Origin: SIG673 sp045660565
GTDB taxonomy: Bacteria; Bacillota; Clostridia; Oscillospirales; CAG-272
Assembly (NCBI GenBank): GCA_045660565.1
Contig: JAZRDX010000096.1
Coordinates: forward strand, 1 to 18,923
DNA length: 18,923 nt
Reading direction: 5' to 3'
Numbering within the stretch: position 1 is the stretch's first letter; each line of letters starts with the position of its first letter. Under the pieces are notes generated by a model. That model was given only the letters and a program-made list of their open reading frames with translations. It ran no database searches and was not told the origin of the DNA. Below are positions 1-6,624 of this stretch, piece by piece. Made by a program: the position numbers and the translations under genes.

Positions 1-401
1 GCCACCTGCTTTGAGCTTTCGGGGCTTTCCTTTCCACCTCCCGTTTTCATATACGGGGGGTTAGCAAAAATAACCGAAACACCTGAAAGCTCCGACGGGC
101 TAAGCGTTCTCACGTCGGCGCATATCGGAGTAACCGTATCTTCAAGACCGTTTTCTTCAACGTTAGCCTTACAAATACAGAAAAGCTCCTCTTGAATCTC
201 CACCGCTTTTATACTCTTGAACGCACCCCGTAAGGCTAAAATGACGGAGATAGCTCCGCTTCCCGCGCCAAGCTCGGCGGCTGCGGCGCTTGGATTTTTT
301 CTTACGTAAGCGGAAAGCATAAGCGCGTCAGTCCCAAAGAGCTGCGTGCTTTTACTTTCGGTTATTTTAATTCCGTCGATTTCAGTGTTTTTCGTTTCCA
401 A
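1..401 (-). CDS. trmN6: tRNA1(Val) adenine-37 N6-methyltransferase (partial, 3' end outside window)
   Basis: This is a SAM-dependent class I methyltransferase of the TrmN6/YabB type, which methylates N6 of an adenine in the tRNA anticodon loop. About 133 residues are visible before the window edge cuts the gene. The SAM-binding motif I reads ELGAGSGAISVILA (about residues 39-52), and the N6-adenine catalytic motif NPPYMKTGGG follows near residue 114. These two motifs, and the position directly after holB-ricT (the order of B. subtilis holB-yaaT-yabA-yabB), support the call. The start is a TTG at 399-401: an in-frame TGA lies five codons upstream and an AGGAAAA-like ribosome binding site precedes it, so no ATG is available. 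The family is known to include other small-molecule and rRNA methyltransferases, so the exact tRNA substrate is inferred. Confidence 0.82.
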   Translation of the reverse strand, partial: METKNTEIDGIKITESKSTQLFGTDALMLSAYVRKNPSAAAAELGAGSGAISVILALRGAFKSIKAVEIQEELFCICKANVEENGLEDTVTPICADVRTLSPSELSGVSVIFANPPYMKTGGGKESPESSKQV

Positions 402-465
402 GTCTTTTTCCTCATTTCAAAAAAGAGTTTCGTTACTTGATTTTTTCCGCCTCGGCATTTTGCCC

Positions 466-494
466 GATAAACCATATCCGTATTCATCGGTCAA
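466..494 (-). promoter_or_regulatory. Probable sigma-A promoter for trmN6
   Basis: On the minus strand TTGACC (489-494) is separated by 17 nt from TTTATC (466-471). A TG dinucleotide one base upstream of the -10 makes it an extended -10 site. The -35 matches consensus at 5 of 6 positions and the -10 at only 3 of 6. It would give a leader of roughly 58 nt before the TTG start. Confidence 0.42.
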
Positions 495-507
495 TCGCGC
501 TCGGATT

Positions 508-580
508 ATTTAAAAAGGCAGACTTTGCCTTAATTTTATTTGAAAAGGCTGACTTTTGCCTTAATTTTATTTAAAAAGGT
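508..580. repeat. Tandem 30/31-bp repeat, two copies plus a partial third
   Basis: Units begin at 508, 538 and 569, each opening with ATTT(A/G)AAAAGG and, in the two full copies, closing with TTTGCCTTAATTTT. Each full unit contains a small inverted repeat (AAGGC ... GCCTT), so it could fold as a short hairpin. The array lies between the ferredoxin terminator and the trmN6 promoter. Together with the flanking terminator and promoter it accounts for most of the 245-base gap between 402 and 646; no reading frame of interest is seen there. Confidence 0.7.
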
Positions 581-592
581 CGTAAAACAAAA

Positions 593-626
593 TTTTTGGT
601 GCTAGGCTAATGCCACGCACCAAAAA
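593..626 (-). terminator. Rho-independent terminator of the ferredoxin gene
   Basis: Read on the minus strand, a perfect 10-bp stem (TTTTTGGTGC pairing with GCACCAAAAA) encloses a 14-nt loop, which can itself pair GGC with GCC. It is followed by TTTTGTTTT. It starts about 20 nt after the ferredoxin stop codon, the expected place for an intrinsic terminator. Confidence 0.75.
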
Positions 627-646
627 TCCGCTTTTTGTCGTGTAGA

Positions 647-820
647 TTATTCAGCCGAGATAGCTTCTACAGGGCATGCTCCTTCACAAGCTCCGCAGTC
701 AACGCACTCGTCAGCGTCAACAACGTACTTTCCGTCTTTCTCGGAAATGCAGCTTACGGGGCACTCCTCGGAGCAAGCGCCGCAACCTAAACACTTTTCA
801 GCATCAATTATATGTGCCAT
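647..820 (-). CDS. 2[4Fe-4S] bacterial-type ferredoxin (57 aa)
   Basis: This small electron carrier binds two [4Fe-4S] clusters and is of the clostridial type; it would shuttle low-potential electrons in the cytoplasm. The cysteine pattern is C10-x2-C13-x2-C16-x3-C20-P and C39-x2-C42-x2-C45-x3-C49-P, which is the complete eight-ligand signature. Length (57 aa) and pseudo-twofold symmetry are normal for the family. The ATG is preceded by CGGAGGT at 829-835, a very strong ribosome binding site. The gene has its own sigma-A promoter (854-882) and terminator (593-626), so it is probably monocistronic and well expressed. It sits between ricT and trmN6, where B. subtilis has yabA. Partner enzymes cannot be told from the sequence. 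Confidence 0.95.
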   Translation of the reverse strand: MAHIIDAEKCLGCGACSEECPVSCISEKDGKYVVDADECVDCGACEGACPVEAISAE

Positions 821-853
821 GTCAGTTTACCTCCGTTATGTTTGATTAATGTT

Positions 854-882
854 ATTATAACACATTATTTTGTTTTTTTCAA
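854..882 (-). promoter_or_regulatory. Strong sigma-A promoter for the ferredoxin gene
   Basis: On the minus strand TTGAAA (877-882) and TATAAT (854-859) are separated by exactly 17 nt. The -10 is a perfect consensus and the -35 matches 5 of 6 positions. The start codon is at 818-820, giving a short leader of about 27 nt that carries the GGAGG site. Confidence 0.85.
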
Positions 883-998
883 GACCTTTTTGCATTTTTC
901 TGCAAAAAAAGATTTGGCTATCTTGGGATTATTTTTTAGCTTTTAAATTCAGAGAAAACAAATATTCGTTTTGCTCCGATTTCGACTGTGCCTAAAAA

Positions 999-2714
999 TT
1001 ACTGAGCGCCGCCCTGACCTTGACCGCCGCCACCGTTTCCGCGGTTTTTATTATAATGTTTGAAACGTCTGTTCTTTCCGTGCCCGTGGCCGCCGCCCTG
1101 ACCGTTTCCGTTATTTCTGTTTTGGCTTTGGGAGCCGTCTTTTTGCCCTTTGTTTTGACCTTGGGGCTGACCGCCTTGGTTTTGAGCGCCACCCTGACCT
1201 TGACCGCCGCCCTGCTGAGGCGCGCCGTTTTGTCTCTGCGCACCGTCTCTGCGGTTCTGTCCGTCCTGTCTTTGACCGTTACCCTGCGGACGGTTTTGCT
1301 GTCCCTCTCCGCTTTGTCCTCTGTTTTGACCGCCTTTTTGCGCCGTATTTTGCGCACCTTCTCCCGACGGCGCGTTCTGTCCTCCGTTATGCGCGTCGGC
1401 GCCTTGGTTTCCACCGCCCTGACCGCGGTGTCCCTTGTGCTTCTTTCTTCTATGTCTGTTGTTTCCGCCGTTTCTGCCGCCATTATTATCGGACGAGCTC
1501 GCGTCTGTACCGTTCTCGGCCTTTTCCTGCGTGTCGCTGTCCTTAGCTTCCGTTTCGTCCTTTACCTGTATAGGCTTTTCGGCGCGCTGAACGTTCTTAT
1601 CCTGCGCCTGCGGTTTAACGTCCTCTTTTTTGTTTCCCTTTTTAGTCTCCTCGGCAGGAGCAGTGCTTCCGCTTAAAACGCTTGCAAACGATGCAAATAC
1701 GTCCTCCTCTTCCTTACCCTTTCCGCGTTTCGGTATTTCGGTTTTGGTAAGCTTCTCGCCGCTGTACTCCTCTTCCTTAACGACGTCCTCGCGAACGTAA
1801 ACCGTCTGCTCCGCGTCATCAGCCTTGCCGTCAAGCTTTACCTTAACGATACCGGCAAGGGGATTAGACTCGGTTACCTCGCCCGCACCGTCGGGCGTCA
1901 TAACTCTGGCTCCAACCTTGGGAGTAAGCGCCTTTTCGGCAAGATAGGTGTCGTATTCGTATCTAAGACAGCACATAAGCTTGCCGCAGGCTCCGGAAAT
2001 TTTTGCGGCGTTAAGAGAGATGTTCTGCTCCTTTGCCATCTTGACCGACACCTGAACGAAATCGGTAAGGAATGCCGAGCAACAGAACGGTCTGCCGCAA
2101 ACACCAAGCCCTCCGAGCATTTTAGCCTCGTCTCTTATGCCTATCTGACGCATTTCAATACGCGTGTGGAAGGTGGTCGCAAGCGCCTTTACTATCTCAC
2201 GGAAATCAACTCTTTCCTCGGCGGAAAAGTAAAAGAGCAGCTTGCTTCTGTCAAAAGCACATTCAACGTCTATAAGCTTCATTTTCGGATTGTGCTCGTC
2301 TATAAGCGCGATACACGCGTTGTACGCCTCCACCTCGCGCTTTAAGTTCTCCGCGTGAATACGGCTGTCCTCGTCGGTAGCAATTCTGACAACTCCGCGC
2401 AGCGGCATTACCAGCTCAGCGGTTTTAACGGTAGAGTTCGGAACGGCTACAAAGCCGTACTCCATTCCTCTTGACGTATCTACTATTACCTTATCGTCCT
2501 TTTTAAGTGTAAAACCGTTCGGAGCAAAATAGTATGTCTTTCCCTCTTTTTTAAATTTAACTCCGACGATCTCGGTTTTTTCGGGCAAGCTCTCCTTCGG
2601 TTTTTCCGAAGCCGCACTTTCCTCGGTGTTCACCTCTATACTCTCGTCAACACCGATTTTTTCCACGTTTTCGGTCGTCTCCTCGTTTTCAACAATTTCT
2701 ATATTTTCGTCCAT
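999..2714 (-). CDS. ricT: RicT/YaaT family protein (PSP1 domain) with long disordered tail
   Basis: The protein belongs to the PSP1/RicT (YaaT) family. In B. subtilis RicT works with RicA and RicF as an Fe-S-containing partner of RNase Y in mRNA maturation. The PSP1 core spans about residues 48-265 and carries the diagnostic signature GVCGRPFCCSAFL, then MAKEQNISLNAAKISG, then CGKLMCCLRYE, with cysteines at 206, 211, 212, 243, 248 and 249. I chose the ATG at 2712-2714 because GGAG lies 6 nt upstream; a TTG nine codons earlier has no such site. The total is 571 aa, about twice the usual 270-300. The excess is an acidic N-terminus (about 45 aa) and a tail from about residue 325: a charged Lys/Glu stretch, then roughly 160 residues almost only of Gly, Gln, Asn, Arg, Lys and His. 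It is the gene after holB, with an 87-nt gap, probably in the same transcript. The tail's function is unknown; RNA binding is only a guess from its composition. Confidence 0.92.
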   Translation of the reverse strand: MDENIEIVENEETTENVEKIGVDESIEVNTEESAASEKPKESLPEKTEIVGVKFKKEGKTYYFAPNGFTLKKDDKVIVDTSRGMEYGFVAVPNSTVKTAELVMPLRGVVRIATDEDSRIHAENLKREVEAYNACIALIDEHNPKMKLIDVECAFDRSKLLFYFSAEERVDFREIVKALATTFHTRIEMRQIGIRDEAKMLGGLGVCGRPFCCSAFLTDFVQVSVKMAKEQNISLNAAKISGACGKLMCCLRYEYDTYLAEKALTPKVGARVMTPDGAGEVTESNPLAGIVKVKLDGKADDAEQTVYVREDVVKEEEYSGEKLTKTEIPKRGKGKEEEDVFASFASVLSGSTAPAEETKKGNKKEDVKPQAQDKNVQRAEKPIQVKDETEAKDSDTQEKAENGTDASSSDNNGGRNGGNNRHRRKKHKGHRGQGGGNQGADAHNGGQNAPSGEGAQNTAQKGGQNRGQSGEGQQNRPQGNGQRQDGQNRRDGAQRQNGAPQQGGGQGQGGAQNQGGQPQGQNKGQKDGSQSQNRNNGNGQGGGHGHGKNRRFKHYNKNRGNGGGGQGQGGAQ

Positions 2715-2801
2715 ATTATTCTCCACAATTTTATTTGACAAATTTATTTGCTTACGCGCGATATTCTTACGTACCGCTCGGATTTTTTACGTTTACAAGG
2801 C

Positions 2802-3800
2802 TTATTTAAGCGCATCGGTAAGCGCATCCGCGCTATTTAACGCAAAAAGCTGAATATTTACGTTAAGCTCACTCAGGGTTTCCGTTAAGCCTTCCGCCGT
2901 ATGATACAAATTCATAAGCGTAAGCTTGGCAAATGCCGCTCCACATTCCTCAGCCGCCTCGCTACTTGAAAAATAAAGCGGCTCACACTGCACTCCGTAT
3001 TTAACCGAAAGCATGTCGCGCATAGCGTACGAGAGATTAAGCATAATCAGCGAAAGCTCCTCGCGGCTGAGCTTTAAAGAACTGAAAAAGCAGAGTATCT
3101 CCGAGCTTTTTCCTTCGGAAAGAAGCCCTATAAGCTCATCAGTTTTCTTTTTTACCGCGTAAGCCGAATCCTCTGTCTCACCAAGCCGTCTTTCCGCCTC
3201 GCCTATCGCTCCCGAAGAAGAACGCACGAGCAGGGTAAACGCCTCTCTGTCCTTTTCATAAAGCTTTCTCGCCTTTTCGTTATTTTCAAGAAGATAATCG
3301 GAAAGGGTTACGCTGTCGAAAATCTCCATGCGGAGCACAGGCGCTCTTGAACGCACCGTTGAAAGGAGCGCAGATGCATTATCGCAAAGAAGGAAGAAGA
3401 ACACACCCCCCGGCGGCTCCTCGAAAATTTTTAAGAGAGCATTCTGCGCCTCGGTCGTCATGGTTTCCGCTTTATCTATGATAAACGCACGGAATGACAG
3501 CTCCTGCGGTGTTATATACGCTTGGTAACGTATGTCTCTAACCGCCGCTACTCCTATCGACTTTTTTCCGTCGGCCAAGGTATGAAGCGTTACGTCGGGA
3601 CTGCCAAAGGTCATTATTTTTTCTGAAAAGGCGGGGTCCATAGCGGTAAGCGTAAGAAGCGCTGCCGTCATTTTTCCGCTTCCCTCCGCTCCCTCGATAA
3701 TAAGCGCGTGCGGAAGCTTTTTTTCGGTTACACAGCCAAAAAGATAGCTTTTCAGCCGTTCGTTACCGTATAACCCTTTAAAAACCGTTTCCGCGTTCAT
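2802..3800 (-). CDS. holB: DNA polymerase III subunit delta' (clamp loader)
   Basis: Delta' is part of the AAA+ clamp loader that places the beta sliding clamp on primed DNA. The 332-aa product shows a Walker A-like GAEGSGKM (residues 37-44), the Walker B region RAFIIDKAE (104-112), the typical NALLKIFEEPP (120-130) and a VRSRAP segment (149-154) where the family usually has SRC. The four-cysteine zinc module normally found between Walker A and the PDV segment is absent; this stretch is about 15 residues shorter than in E. coli and has no cysteine. The ATG at 3798-3800 is chosen because AAGGAG lies 5 nt upstream; an in-frame start 18 codons earlier has no good site. It is the first gene after a consensus promoter and is followed by ricT, the order in B. 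subtilis. Confidence 0.9.
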   Translation of the reverse strand: MNAETVFKGLYGNERLKSYLFGCVTEKKLPHALIIEGAEGSGKMTAALLTLTAMDPAFSEKIMTFGSPDVTLHTLADGKKSIGVAAVRDIRYQAYITPQELSFRAFIIDKAETMTTEAQNALLKIFEEPPGGVFFFLLCDNASALLSTVRSRAPVLRMEIFDSVTLSDYLLENNEKARKLYEKDREAFTLLVRSSSGAIGEAERRLGETEDSAYAVKKKTDELIGLLSEGKSSEILCFFSSLKLSREELSLIMLNLSYAMRDMLSVKYGVQCEPLYFSSSEAAEECGAAFAKLTLMNLYHTAEGLTETLSELNVNIQLFALNSADALTDALK

Positions 3801-3927
3801 TCTTTCTCCTTCGTCCGTCTGTAAAACACAAGTCAAGACAAAATTTAACGTCAAACTCTGCCTTTTTCCGCTTGAATTTACAGCACCCGATTAAAGCTAA
3901 TATAATATTTATAAACCTATATTCTTT

Positions 3928-3956
3928 ATTATAACAGAAAAAAAGCGCTTTGTCAA
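3928..3956 (-). promoter_or_regulatory. Consensus sigma-A promoter for holB-ricT
   Basis: On the minus strand TTGACA (3951-3956) and TATAAT (3928-3933) match the sigma-A consensus perfectly with a 17-nt spacer. Transcription would start near 3921 and give a leader of about 120 nt before the holB ATG. In that leader I see only AT-rich sequence with no clear hairpin or riboswitch. The 285-base gap from 3801 to 4085 holds this promoter and, on the other strand, the feoA leader. Confidence 0.88.
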
Positions 3957-4031
3957 ATATATTTTTAAAAGACTTTCAAAGAGTTTAAATTTGTATCAAA
4001 AAACGTGATTTTCGAATAGTCTAATAATAAC

Positions 4032-4054
4032 CGCACATTCATCCTATGTGTGCG
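4032..4054 (+). promoter_or_regulatory. Inverted repeat in the feoA leader
   Basis: CGCACA (4032-4037) and TGTGCG (4049-4054) form a 6-bp inverted repeat around 11 nt, ending 31 nt before the feoA ATG. It could be a small leader hairpin or an operator. It does not resemble a Fur or DtxR/IdeR box, and I could not assign a confident -35/-10 pair for feoA, so its role is open. Confidence 0.3.
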
Positions 4055-4085
4055 TTTACGTAAAATAAAGCAAGAGGTTAATGTA

Positions 4086-4319
4086 ATGTTAAGCCTTGAT
4101 AAAACAACAGAAAACACTCTTTACAGGGTGGTGAGCATCGATCTCCCCGAAGGAATAAGGAAAAGACTTGCCGAGCTTGGTCTTATAAAGGGAACTCTTG
4201 TATCGAAGGTCCTCGTCGCGCCGAGCGGAGATCCGTCTGCATATTTTATTCGCGGGGCGCAGATCGCACTGCGAAGCGACTTCGCGGCAGCTATCACCGT
4301 TGAAAGGGTTACAAGCTGA
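4086..4319 (+). CDS. feoA: FeoA, ferrous iron transport accessory protein
   Basis: FeoA is a small cytosolic SH3-like protein needed for Fe(II) uptake by FeoB. The 77-aa product has the family features: short leading strand, the LPEGIRKRLAELGLIKGT segment (about residues 20-37), a central hydrophobic strand, and the terminal FIRGAQIALRSDFAAAITVERV pattern, in which GxxIALR is conserved. I chose the ATG at 4086-4088: a GTG 12 codons upstream lies inside the leader inverted repeat and would add a charged, non-homologous extension. AGAGG at 4074-4078 is the likely ribosome binding site. The stop is 3 nt before the feoB start, so the two are probably translated together. Confidence 0.9.
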   Translation: MLSLDKTTENTLYRVVSIDLPEGIRKRLAELGLIKGTLVSKVLVAPSGDPSAYFIRGAQIALRSDFAAAITVERVTS

Positions 4320-4322
4320 AAT

Positions 4323-6455
4323 ATGAATGATAAAACCAAAAAAATATATACCGTAGCCTTATGCGGAAATCCCAACGTAGGAAAAAGCACTGTTTTTAAC
4401 GCGCTTACCGGTATGAAGCAGCATACGGGAAACTGGGCGGGCAAGACGGTCGGCTGTGCCTACGGCAGCTTTTGTTATAACGAAACGGAATTTACCGTGG
4501 TAGACCTTCCCGGCTGCTACACCGCCTCAGCCGACGTCGGAGAGGAAAAGGCGGCGGCGGAGTTTCTCGCCTACGAAAGCGCGGACGTCGCCGTCGTCGT
4601 ATGCGACTCGACCTGCCTTGAACGAAACCTTATACTCGCCTTTCAGGTTGCCGAGATGAGCAAGGAAACGGTGCTGTGCGTAAATCTTCTTGACGAGGCA
4701 GAGAAAAAGGGGCTGAAAATCGACCTTGATAAGCTGCGGAGCATCACCGGTCTTACCGTTGTCGGCGCATCGGCAAAGAGCGGAAAGGGACTTAGTGAGC
4801 TGAAAGCCGCAATTTACAGTATATGTGTCAAAAAATCCACACATACAACACCTGCCCCCAACGTTCCTGCTGTCAAAGAGCAAAAAACAACACCTCCCCC
4901 CGTCCTTTTCATTGATTACGGCAAAAAAATAAGCTCCGCGATAAGCGCCGTAGAGCCGAGGGTGGCTAATATTGCTTTTGCTCTCGGCATGCGCAAAAGA
5001 TACCTATCTCTTGAGCTGCTGAAGGAAAACCCGTACACCCTTAACGCCTTACGCGAGGGAGGGTACGATATTTCAGCCGACGAAGAGCTTATGTCATTTA
5101 TCGAAAACGAGCGAGAAAAAACCGGACTTAGCGGAGAAAAACTCCGCGAAAGCGTTTTCATATCTACCGTTCGCCACGCGGAGCAAACCGCCAAGCAATG
5201 CGTAACAAAGACAAAAGAGACCTCCTACTCAAGGTCCTGCCGCCGACTTGACAAAATTTTAACGGGAAAATTCACCGCCTACCCTTTTATGGCTTTGCTG
5301 CTTGCCATTATCCTCTGGATAACGGTGGAGGGCGCAAACTATCCATCGGCATTTTTATCCAAATATCTCTTTATGCTTGAGGATATAATGTACGACGGAA
5401 TGGTTTCCGCCGGTGCCCCACTCTGGCTGTGCGGAGCGCTTATCCGCGGTGTCTACCGCGTGCTTGCGTGGGTGGTTTCGGTAATGCTGCCGCCAATGGC
5501 TATCTTCTTTCCGCTTTTTACTCTGCTTGAGGACTTCGGGTATCTTCCGAGAATTGCGTTCAACCTCGACCGCGCCTTTAAGAAATGTAATGCCTGCGGA
5601 AAGCAGGCGCTTACCATGTGTATGGGACTTGGGTGTAACGCGGTGGGAGTTACGGGCTGTCGAATTATCGACTCGAAACGCGAGCGGCTGATCGCGGTCA
5701 TAACCAACGTATTTATGCCCTGCAACGGGCGGTTTCCTACCCTTATCGCCATTATTACAATGTTCTTTATCGTCGGCGGGGGTGCGCTCAGCGGTGTTTT
5801 TTCGGCACTGCTTCTGACGCTTATCATCTGTCTCGGAATATTTATAACATTTCTCGTCTCCTTTATACTGTCAAAAACGCTTTTAAAAGGCATACCCTCC
5901 GCCTTTACGCTTGAGCTTCCGCCGTACAGAACCCCGAATATCCCGTCCGTTCTTTTCCGCTCTGTGGTTGACAGAACGCTGTTCGTTCTCGGACGCGCGG
6001 TTGTAATTTCCGCGCCTGCGGGGCTGCTGATATGGCTTATGGCAAACGTTTCGGTAGGTGGCAGTACCCTTCTTCTTACTGTATCGGGATTTCTAAGCCC
6101 GTTTGCGGAGCTTTTAGGGCTTGACGGAGTAATTCTCCTTGCTTTTATACTCGGCTTTCCCGCAAACGAAATAGTGCTTCCGATAGCGGTAATGGCATAT
6201 ACGCAGTCATCGGCGGTAACCGAGCTTACGGGCGGCGCTCTGCAAGCTCTTCTTATTGCAAACGGCTGGAACACCGAAAGGGCTATATCGGTTATACTGT
6301 TCTGTCTCTGCCACTTCCCCTGCTCAACGACCTTAATGACCGTTTACAAGGAAACAAAGTCGAGGACGGTAACCGTTCTTTCGGCTCTTATACCGACAGT
6401 AGTGGGAATAATTCTATGTATGCTGAACCATCTTGTGTTTAAGATTATATATTAA
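4323..6455 (+). CDS. feoB: FeoB, ferrous iron transporter with GTPase domain
   Basis: FeoB is the inner-membrane Fe(II) permease with an N-terminal G-protein domain. In the 710-aa product the GTPase motifs are all present: G1 GNPNVGKST (15-23), switch I HTGNWAGKTV (34-43), G3 DLPG (61-64), G4 NLLD (121-124) and G5 GASA (148-151). A helical spacer follows to about residue 300, then hydrophobic segments with the gate motifs GLGCNAVGVTGCR and NVFMPCNGRFPTL, and a second gate-like half ending LGFPANEIVLPIAV. Two gate cysteines typical of the family (GCN and MPCxGR) are kept. It begins 3 nt after feoA and its ribosome binding site is weak, which fits translational coupling. No feoC is seen downstream; the palindromic terminator follows directly. 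Confidence 0.96.
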   Translation: MNDKTKKIYTVALCGNPNVGKSTVFNALTGMKQHTGNWAGKTVGCAYGSFCYNETEFTVVDLPGCYTASADVGEEKAAAEFLAYESADVAVVVCDSTCLERNLILAFQVAEMSKETVLCVNLLDEAEKKGLKIDLDKLRSITGLTVVGASAKSGKGLSELKAAIYSICVKKSTHTTPAPNVPAVKEQKTTPPPVLFIDYGKKISSAISAVEPRVANIAFALGMRKRYLSLELLKENPYTLNALREGGYDISADEELMSFIENEREKTGLSGEKLRESVFISTVRHAEQTAKQCVTKTKETSYSRSCRRLDKILTGKFTAYPFMALLLAIILWITVEGANYPSAFLSKYLFMLEDIMYDGMVSAGAPLWLCGALIRGVYRVLAWVVSVMLPPMAIFFPLFTLLEDFGYLPRIAFNLDRAFKKCNACGKQALTMCMGLGCNAVGVTGCRIIDSKRERLIAVITNVFMPCNGRFPTLIAIITMFFIVGGGALSGVFSALLLTLIICLGIFITFLVSFILSKTLLKGIPSAFTLELPPYRTPNIPSVLFRSVVDRTLFVLGRAVVISAPAGLLIWLMANVSVGGSTLLLTVSGFLSPFAELLGLDGVILLAFILGFPANEIVLPIAVMAYTQSSAVTELTGGALQALLIANGWNTERAISVILFCLCHFPCSTTLMTVYKETKSRTVTVLSALIPTVVGIILCMLNHLVFKIIY

Positions 6456-6456
6456 A

Positions 6457-6491
6457 AGTTAAGACCACCGGTTGAACCGGTGGTCTTAACT
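6457..6491. terminator. Perfect palindromic terminator between feoB and argF
   Basis: Two 17-bp arms (AGTTAAGACCACCGGTT and its complement) flank a single G, so a long GC-rich hairpin forms on either strand. It starts 2 nt after the feoB stop. The U-tract is weak on the plus strand (ATTTGTG) and somewhat better on the minus strand (CTTTTAAT), so it may stop transcription from both sides where feoB and argF converge. Confidence 0.75.
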
Positions 6492-6539
6492 ATTTGTGTC
6501 AATAATTTGAAGACTATTAGCACTCTATGTTTTATTTTT

Positions 6540-6624
6540 CATATCTCACCAAGCATCATCTTAGCGACGTTCGAAATGTTAGCCATTATATTGCGTCGCC
6601 ATTCGCTCGTGGGGGTTACCCCAC
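6540..6624 (-). repeat. Dispersed hairpin repeat, copy A (3' of argF)
   Basis: Read on the minus strand: a G/C hairpin (GTGGGG/CCCCAC, 6609-6624) overlapping the argF stop codon, 2 nt, then GCGAATGGCGACG (6594-6606), a 24-nt loop, CGTCGCTAAG (6560-6569), ATGA, and GATATG at 6540-6545. GCGACG and CGTCGC pair as a 6-bp stem. The same order, stem sequence and loop length recur at 18490-18580. The element fills most of the gap between the feoB terminator and the argF stop; I see no gene there. Confidence 0.65.

Noticed and set aside
30..70. Apparent frameshift in the trmN6 NPPY motif
   Set aside because: Recounting the C-run (six bases) gives an unbroken NPPYMKTGGG frame to the window edge, so no frameshift exists.
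887..908. TTTTTGCA/TGCAAAAA hairpin as the ricT terminator
   Set aside because: The stem is almost only A-U and no U-run follows on the minus strand; it lies just upstream of the ferredoxin -35 and is too weak to call.
992..1483. 163-codon Arg/Lys/Thr-rich minus-strand frame overlapping the RicT tail
   Set aside because: It is a frame-shifted reading of the same repetitive DNA; the ricT frame has the conserved domain and a good start.
1020..1676. Long hydrophobic plus-strand reading frame opposite ricT
   Set aside because: It is antisense to the low-complexity RicT tail, whose GGN/CAR codons leave the other strand free of stops. It has no ribosome binding site and no family resemblance.
5453..6274. 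273-codon minus-strand frame opposite feoB
   Set aside because: It mirrors the feoB membrane region with no start signal and no recognisable protein family; feoB motifs are intact on the plus strand.
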